Assembly (NCBI GenBank): GCA_046263255.1
Contig: JBHELD010000014.1
Span: 14,664-78,663, forward strand
Direction: 5' to 3'
Length of the DNA: 64,000 bases
From: JALZEG01 sp046263255
GTDB taxonomy: Bacteria; Actinomycetota; CADDZG01; WHSQ01
A program made the translations under genes and the position numbers. Below the pieces are notes generated by a model that worked only from the letters and a program-made list of their open reading frames with translations, searched no databases and was not told the origin of the DNA. Below, one piece after another: positions 60,213 through 64,000 of this stretch (the stretch's first letter is position 1; each line of letters opens with the position of its first letter).

Positions 60213-60615
60213 GAGGCGGTCCCGAGGTCGGGGGTGGCGGAGGGTGCGTTGCGGCGTCGGCCGCCGCGACCTTCTCGGCTCGCTCGATCGCCTGGGACTC
60301 CGCCCTTCCGACGAGCTCCTCGAGCCGCGCCGGCGTCGGCACGCGGACGCTCCCGTCGCCCTGCAGGAACACCGCTCCCGCGAGAGCCGCGAGACCGAGC
60401 GCTCCGAGGACGACCGTCTGCACGCCCGACGGGCGCCGCGGCGCGTCGATCGCGCCCGACTTCGCGCCGGCTTCGTATCCGGAGCTGCGGCCGAGCGCGT
60501 AGCCGGCGAACATCAGCAACGCCGCGGCCGTCCCCACCAGCAGGATCTGGACGAACCTGATCGCCCGCCGCTGGCGCCGGAGCCCGACGGGCCCCCGGTG
60601 GGTGCCTCCGCCCAT
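60181..60615 (-). CDS. Hypothetical membrane protein with Pro-rich tail
   Basis: A 144-residue protein from ATG 60615 (GTG 60627 is also possible). The N-terminus is basic and polar, then two transmembrane helices (FVQILLVGTAAALLMFAGYA and VVLGALGLAALAGAVFLQG), a helical segment (ARLEELVGRAESQAIERAEK) and a Pro-rich end (HPPPPPTSGPPPKAPAPP). No family recognised. Confidence 0.6.
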   Translation of the reverse strand: MGGGTHRGPVGLRRQRRAIRFVQILLVGTAAALLMFAGYALGRSSGYEAGAKSGAIDAPRRPSGVQTVVLGALGLAALAGAVFLQGDGSVRVPTPARLEELVGRAESQAIERAEKVAAADAATHPPPPPTSGPPPKAPAPPAAS

Positions 60616-60782
60616 GGACCTCTTCACGCCGCCGACGATAACCCCGCCGCAAGAGCACCCTATTCGACGCAACGAATCGGCACCGCGGGCGTTCTAACCA
60701 GACGTAAGGCAGCGCGAGCATCCCGCACCGGGTTCGAACAGGGCCACGTTGCAGGACTAGTCCAGGCGACTCAGGGGAATCA

Positions 60783-60903
60783 ATGGCCTTGCAACGCCGC
60801 AGGACCGCCCGGCAGCGCGGCGAACCAAGGAGATAGCGACGGCACGGACCTGGGAGGAACGATGAGGCAGATCAGGATCCAGAGGGGACGGAGGCCGCGC
60901 TAG
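60783..60903 (+). other. Two consecutive Arg-rich mini-ORFs with ribosome-binding sites
   Basis: The spacer 60673-60968 has no normal gene. It holds two short frames on the + strand: 60783-60836 (17 residues, MALQRRRTARQRGEPRR, AGGGG upstream) and 60862-60903 (13 residues, MRQIRIQRGRRPR, with a good GGGAGGA 4 nt upstream). Both are strongly basic. They end just before the hairpin at 60924-60950. They could be tiny peptides, a leader, or part of a small RNA. Confidence 0.3.
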
Positions 60904-60923
60904 CTCGTCTGCCTGGCAACCAA

Positions 60924-60950
60924 AAGAGCCCCGGGAACCCCGGGGCTCTT
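60924..60950 (-). terminator. Terminator hairpin of the HU gene
   Basis: An 11-bp perfect stem (AAGAGCCCCGG / CCGGGGCTCTT) with a 5-nt loop, followed on the minus strand by TTTTGG. It lies 19 nt after the HU stop codon, the expected place for an intrinsic terminator. Confidence 0.85.
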
Positions 60951-60968
60951 CCATTTGCGCCGGACGCG

Positions 60969-61256
60969 CTATCTCTTGCCGGATACGAAGCTCTTGAACC
61001 CGGCGCCGGCCTTGAACGCCGGGACTTTCGAGGCCTTGACCTTGATCGGTTCTCCGGTCTGAGGGTTGCGTGCGGTCCGGGCGGCGCGGGCGCGGCGCTC
61101 GAAGGTGCCGAAGCCGGGAAGCGTGACCTTCTCGCCCTTCTTCACCTGCTTCTGGACCGTCGTGACGATCTCGTCGAGGACCCCGGCGACGACCCTTTTG
61201 CTCTCACCGGTTGCGTTCGCTACCGACTCGACGAGCTCTGCCTTGTTCAAATCCAT
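60969..61256 (-). CDS. hup: HU-family nucleoid DNA-binding protein
   Basis: A 95-residue HU/IHF protein. MDLNKAELVESVANATGESK is the helical dimer part; GEKVTLPGFGTFERRARAARTARNPQTGE spans the beta-arm with the conserved RNPQTGE motif. It lacks the long Lys/Ala-rich tail of mycobacterial HupB. A strong AAGGAGG lies upstream of the ATG. A well-formed terminator follows. Confidence 0.96.
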   Translation of the reverse strand: MDLNKAELVESVANATGESKRVVAGVLDEIVTTVQKQVKKGEKVTLPGFGTFERRARAARTARNPQTGEPIKVKASKVPAFKAGAGFKSFVSGKR

Positions 61257-61376
61257 CCTCCTTGTGGCTAGCCGGCCAACGGCGCCACCCTATAGGCCGG
61301 GCGCTCGCGAAATTCGACAGAGGGCACCGGAGACGCCGATTTCCACGGCGTCGCGCGCGCCGAGTGGAACGATCGC

Positions 61377-61793
61377 CTACGGGCTTCCGGGCGCGGGGGC
61401 CGCGTCGGCCTCGACCACGACCTCCAGCGTCCCGATCCCGACGAGCGCGAGGAAAGTCGTCTCCATCTCCGCCGTCACCTCGACCTCCACGCGGTCCTCC
61501 GTCGCCGCGACCGAAGCGCGCGCCGCGACGCCGCGCCGGTCGAGCCAGCGCGCCGCGACCGTCTCGCTCGCGGCCGCGTCGAGGGCGATCGTCCGGCCCC
61601 CAGCCTCGTAGTACGCGCGGTCGTCGAGCTCGCCCGCACCGGCTAGCGCGGCCGCGTCCGCGGCGTTCTGCAGCGAACGTCTCAACAGCCACGCCCTCGT
61701 CCCGTCTACCGCGAGGCCGGCGACGGCGAACGCGAGCAGGGCCATGCCGAGCACGAGCACCGTCACCTGCCCGCTCTCGTCGCGCGGCGTCAT
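61377..61793 (-). CDS. TadG-like Flp pilus-assembly protein
   Basis: A 138-residue protein with the TadE/G N-terminal module: DESGQVTVLVLGMALLAFAVAGLAVDG, then RRSLQNAADAAALAGAGEL, the typical membrane helix followed by the Asn-Ala-Ala-Asp-Ala-Ala stretch. The rest is beta-rich (EVEVTAEMETTFLALVG). It probably sits in the membrane with the C-terminal domain outside, as a minor pseudopilin-like part of a Tad system. The ATG overlaps the upstream TadE-like stop by 4 nt. Confidence 0.85.
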   Translation of the reverse strand: MTPRDESGQVTVLVLGMALLAFAVAGLAVDGTRAWLLRRSLQNAADAAALAGAGELDDRAYYEAGGRTIALDAAASETVAARWLDRRGVAARASVAATEDRVEVEVTAEMETTFLALVGIGTLEVVVEADAAPAPGSP

Positions 61794-62209
61794 TCCCTGC
61801 TCCGGTAGGGGTCTATCCGCGCGTCGTGAGACGCGCGGATCCACACGGACGGACCTGCCACGCGTCCGAGGAAGGGAGCCTGCAAGACCGGGATCGGGTA
61901 CGACACGCGCACCGCGACGGCCCCACCGCGCTCGAGCCCCCCGGTCGTCCACTCGACGCGCGCGGCGGCCGGATCCAGGCCGTGGTCGGCGAACGCGGCC
62001 GCGACTGCTGCGTCGATCCGTCGCTGCGCCTCCGCGCGCGTCGACGCCCTCGCCGCGTCGAAGCCGGCTTCCCGGACCGCCGCCGCGCCGGCGAGCGCCG
62101 CACGGTGCAGCTCCGAGAGGACGCCGAGGCCCCACACGAGCGGGGTCACGAGCAGCAACCCCAGCAACAGCGTCTCGATCGTCGCCATGCCGCGCTCGGC
62201 CCGCGTCAC
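61790..62209 (-). CDS. TadE-like pilus-assembly protein
   Basis: A 139-residue protein starting with RAERGMATIETLLLGLLLVTP: the Glu in the first part of the membrane helix is the TadE mark. LAGAAAVREAGFDAARA follows, then a soluble C-terminal domain. The GTG at 62209 overlaps the preceding gene stop (GTGA). It is the middle gene of a three-gene Tad block. Confidence 0.82.
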   Translation of the reverse strand: MTRAERGMATIETLLLGLLLVTPLVWGLGVLSELHRAALAGAAAVREAGFDAARASTRAEAQRRIDAAVAAAFADHGLDPAAARVEWTTGGLERGGAVAVRVSYPIPVLQAPFLGRVAGPSVWIRASHDARIDPYRSRE

Positions 62210-62607
62210 CGCGCCGGGACCTCCCGCACCGCCGTCGCCTCCGCGCTCACTGGCACGTCGATCGGCACGGGGCCGAATGCCGAGACGGTCCCACGCACGG
62301 TGACCCTCAGCACCTCGCGCTCCCCCGACGCCGACGCGGCGGCCTCCACCTCCAGATCCGACACCAGGCCCCCTGCAGAGCGTGTGACGACCGACTCGAC
62401 GAGCGGCCGCGCGTCGGCGGACGACGCGCCTCGTTCCACGACGGCGCGCGCGCCTTCGTGCGCGGCCGACATCAGGACGTTGCGCGCGTAGAGCACGAGC
62501 GCGACCTGGAGCGCGCCGAGCGTGAGCAGCACCAGCACGACGATCGCGAAGACACTCTCGACGGTCGCCGAGCCGCGTTCGCCGCTCAGCAACCGATCGG
62601 GCCGCAC
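62206..62607 (-). CDS. TadE-like pilus-assembly protein, second copy
   Basis: A 133-residue protein from GTG 62607 (a TTG at 62592 is also possible). ERGSATVESVFAIVVLVLLT is a TadE-type N-terminus with the Glu at the start of the helix, followed by ARNVLMSAAHEGARAVVERG and a beta-rich C-terminal domain. It is the first recognisable gene of the Tad block. The ATPase and platform genes (tadA-C) that normally precede such genes are not upstream; the sequence beyond is occupied by + strand genes. Confidence 0.8.
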   Translation of the reverse strand: MRPDRLLSGERGSATVESVFAIVVLVLLTLGALQVALVLYARNVLMSAAHEGARAVVERGASSADARPLVESVVTRSAGGLVSDLEVEAAASASGEREVLRVTVRGTVSAFGPVPIDVPVSAEATAVREVPAR

Positions 62608-62690
62608 ACGGTCGACAGCGCGGAGGCGACGATCGCGACGAGGCGCTCCCGCGCGACGCCCCAGATCGCGATCACGAGGGCGCTCGTCAT
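62586..62690 (-). CDS. Possible 34-aa hydrophobic peptide before the TadE gene
   Basis: An ATG at 62690 opens a 34-codon frame, hydrophobic (MTSALVIAIWGVARERLVAI, then VASALSTVCGPIGC), which overlaps the TadE-like start by 22 nt. It could be a small pilin-like or leader peptide of the Tad block. It lacks the GxxxxE pilin motif. The opposite strand has an equally open frame with a LysM-like end, so coding is uncertain. Confidence 0.3.
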   Translation of the reverse strand: MTSALVIAIWGVARERLVAIVASALSTVCGPIGC

Positions 62691-62729
62691 CTACCCGGGG
62701 CAGGTCCTGGAGCTGCCTCCGGAGCGTCC

Positions 62730-62834
62730 ATGAGCCCAGACGTCCCGCAGGTCGCCGTCCCGTACGGCACCGGGAGCGCGGCCCGCATCCGCAAGGGCGG
62801 CGACCTCGCGGGCGACGGCGGGCGCTCGCGATGA
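62730..62834 (+). CDS. Possible small protein, 34 aa, coupled to the exported protein gene
   Basis: ATG 62730, with GGAG nine bases upstream of the start codon, opens a 34-codon frame (MSPDVPQVAVPYGTGSAARI, then RKGGDLAGDGGRSR). Its stop overlaps the ATG of the next gene (ATGA), the coupling seen throughout this window. Its own start overlaps the stop of an upstream frame in the same way. It is basic and soluble and resembles no family. Confidence 0.4.
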   Translation: MSPDVPQVAVPYGTGSAARIRKGGDLAGDGGRSR

Positions 62835-63424
62835 GCCCGCGAACGAAGAACCTGCTGCTTGCCGGGGGAGCCGCGGCGCTCCTCGGGATCATCGCGGTGA
62901 ACGTGCTCGTGAGCCCACCGGCGGCCGCTCCCGCCGATGCCGCGGCCACCGTTGCGTCCGAGGGGGAAGGGGTCGCACCAGTCGAGTCGTCGTCTCCCGG
63001 AGGCGTCGCGTCGGCCGTCGAGCACGCGCGTGTGGGGGCCGATGCGTCCGGCGACGCATCTCCCGCGGAAGGGGCTCTTTCGGGGGCCGCGCTCGCGTCG
63101 CCTCAGCCGGCGACGCCCGGAGCCGGATTGGGCGCTGCCGCGCCGGCGCGACGCAGCTACGCGATCCGGCTGCACGACCTCCAGGGGCTGCCGCCCGACG
63201 CAGCGCCGGGGACGGCGTTCGAGCTCTGGGTCACTTGGGAGCCGCCGGTGACGGAGGAGCCGCGGCTGCACCGGCTCATCGGCGACGTGGTGCTCGAGCG
63301 GACGATTCCGGGAGCGGTGCCTGAGGCGCCGGTGACGGTTCTGGTCTCGGTCCCGGCCGACCGCGCCGGCGACCTGATATATGCCGACACGTTCGGGCGG
63401 CTGAGCGTAGTCCTGCCGGGCTGA
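62831..63424 (+). CDS. Exported or membrane-anchored protein with anti-sigma-K-like C-terminal domain
   Basis: A 197-residue protein from ATG 62831. An N-terminal signal anchor (NLLLAGGAAALLGIIAVNVLV) precedes a low-complexity Ala/Ser/Glu/Pro linker (about 30-105). The C-terminal domain has strands ARRSYAIRLHDLQGLPPDA, GTAFELWVTWEPPVTEE and APVTVLVSVPADRAGDLIY, resembling the FixG/anti-sigma-K type beta-sandwich in which a product behaves like an accessory surface domain; this likeness is weak. Function is unknown. Confidence 0.65.
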   Translation: MSPRTKNLLLAGGAAALLGIIAVNVLVSPPAAAPADAAATVASEGEGVAPVESSSPGGVASAVEHARVGADASGDASPAEGALSGAALASPQPATPGAGLGAAAPARRSYAIRLHDLQGLPPDAAPGTAFELWVTWEPPVTEEPRLHRLIGDVVLERTIPGAVPEAPVTVLVSVPADRAGDLIYADTFGRLSVVLPG

Positions 63425-63505
63425 CGACTCGTCTGCGTGGGGAACCTCGCAACCAGGACCTCCCGCTTGAGCGGATCCCACGACCCTCGGCCATCGCGCT
63501 CTCGA

Positions 63506-63531
63506 ACGTCGCTCGACGATACGAGCGACGT
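63506..63531. terminator. Strong hairpin between the exported-protein gene and 16S rRNA
   Basis: A perfect 10-bp stem ACGTCGCTCG / CGAGCGACGT with a 6-nt loop, 81 nt after the + strand gene. No T-run lies on either side. It may end transcription of the + gene or be a processing stem. Confidence 0.4.
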
Positions 63532-63555
63532 GTGACAGAAAACGGACGCGCGAAA

Positions 63556-63577
63556 GAGGCGGCCCGAAGGCCGCCTC
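63556..63577 (-). terminator. Intrinsic terminator downstream of the 16S rRNA gene
   Basis: On the minus strand GAGGCGGCC, a TTCG tetraloop, GGCCGCCTC and then TTTCG. The 9-bp GC stem with a UUCG loop lies about 74 nt after the 16S 3' end. It indicates that 16S transcription ends here rather than continuing into a spacer and 23S gene. Confidence 0.75.
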
Positions 63578-63645
63578 CTTAAATCGTCGCTCCCTAGAAC
63601 TGAACAGTGTGCCAAACCAGTGCGCTTCAACTAGGAGCAATAACT

Positions 63646-64000
<355 letters not shown>

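Noticed and set aside
60700..60760. Possible tRNA (GGGTTCGAACA string)
   Set aside because: A T-loop-like TTCGA is present, but no matching T stem, acceptor stem or anticodon arm can be drawn.

Overview
This 64 kb window is a chromosomal segment of a high-GC Actinomycetota bacterium. The evidence is a Pup-proteasome pair (ARC ATPase and Dop), F420-linked genes (CofC/FbiD, a FrhB-like protein, a luciferase-like oxidoreductase), a SepIVA-like protein, a DUF3151 protein, a trmI-arc-dop neighbourhood like that of mycobacteria, and the 3' end of a 16S rRNA at the right edge. Several traits point to a deep branch rather than a classical actinomycete: a TtuA/TtuB-type tRNA 2-thiolation pair (best known from thermophiles), an archaeal-type phosphoglycerate mutase, an ATP-type PEP carboxykinase, and a 16S gene not followed by 23S. 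A thermophilic lifestyle or ancestry is an inference, not proven.

Layout. 0-4.4 kb (-): ubiquitin-like protein, TtuA, TrmI, ARC, Dop (cut by the left edge). 4.4-10.5 kb: HtrA-like lipoprotein protease, a HIT / hydrolase / LLM oxidoreductase run on the + strand, a SpoU methyltransferase and DUF3151. 10.6-14.2 kb: accessory patch with two exported RTX-repeat proteins, two lipoproteins and tRNA-Leu(GAG), with a partial duplicate of the tRNA 3' end nearby. 14.3-18.1 kb: oligopeptide-binding lipoprotein, SecG, BlaR-like M56 protease and BlaI-like repressor. 18.2-28.8 kb: the uvrC-rapZ-yvcK and gap/pgk-tpiA-apgM blocks, without whiA between yvcK and gap, and with a large subtilase gene on the opposite strand between gap and pgk. 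28.8-48.8 kb: a long (-) housekeeping run: recG, rsmD, coaD, sepIVA-like, DUF177, rpmF, rnc, mutM, acyP, smc, ftsY, an SDR gene, two small membrane proteins, ffh, a cyclase-ATPase-TPR regulator, rpsP, khpA, rimM, trmD. 48.9-50.7 kb (+): rpmB and a YihY / holin-like / DUF3618 membrane trio. 50.7-57.6 kb: thiL-thiD, dodecin, pckA, an Lrp-type RAM domain protein, a trans-sulfuration enzyme, plsC-gpsA. 57.7-64 kb: structured repeats, FrhB-like protein, a decayed gene, cofC, HU, an isolated TadE/TadE/TadG trio, an exported protein and the 16S 3' end.

Genes work together in recognisable sets: translation and SRP targeting (rpsP, rimM, trmD, ffh, ftsY, secG, rpmF, rpmB), tRNA T-loop modification (TtuB-TtuA-TrmI, in line with the known dependence of s2T54 on m1A58 in Thermus), lower glycolysis and gluconeogenesis (gap, pgk, tpiA, apgM, pckA, YvcK), and F420 biochemistry. 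Most same-strand neighbours overlap by 4 nt (ATGA or GTGA), implying translational coupling. The most unusual observations are an SMC protein that appears to lack its hinge domain, a TtuB-like protein with a tail beyond its Gly-Gly, a two-copy structured intergenic repeat with compensatory stem changes, and a stand-alone 16S gene with its own terminator.
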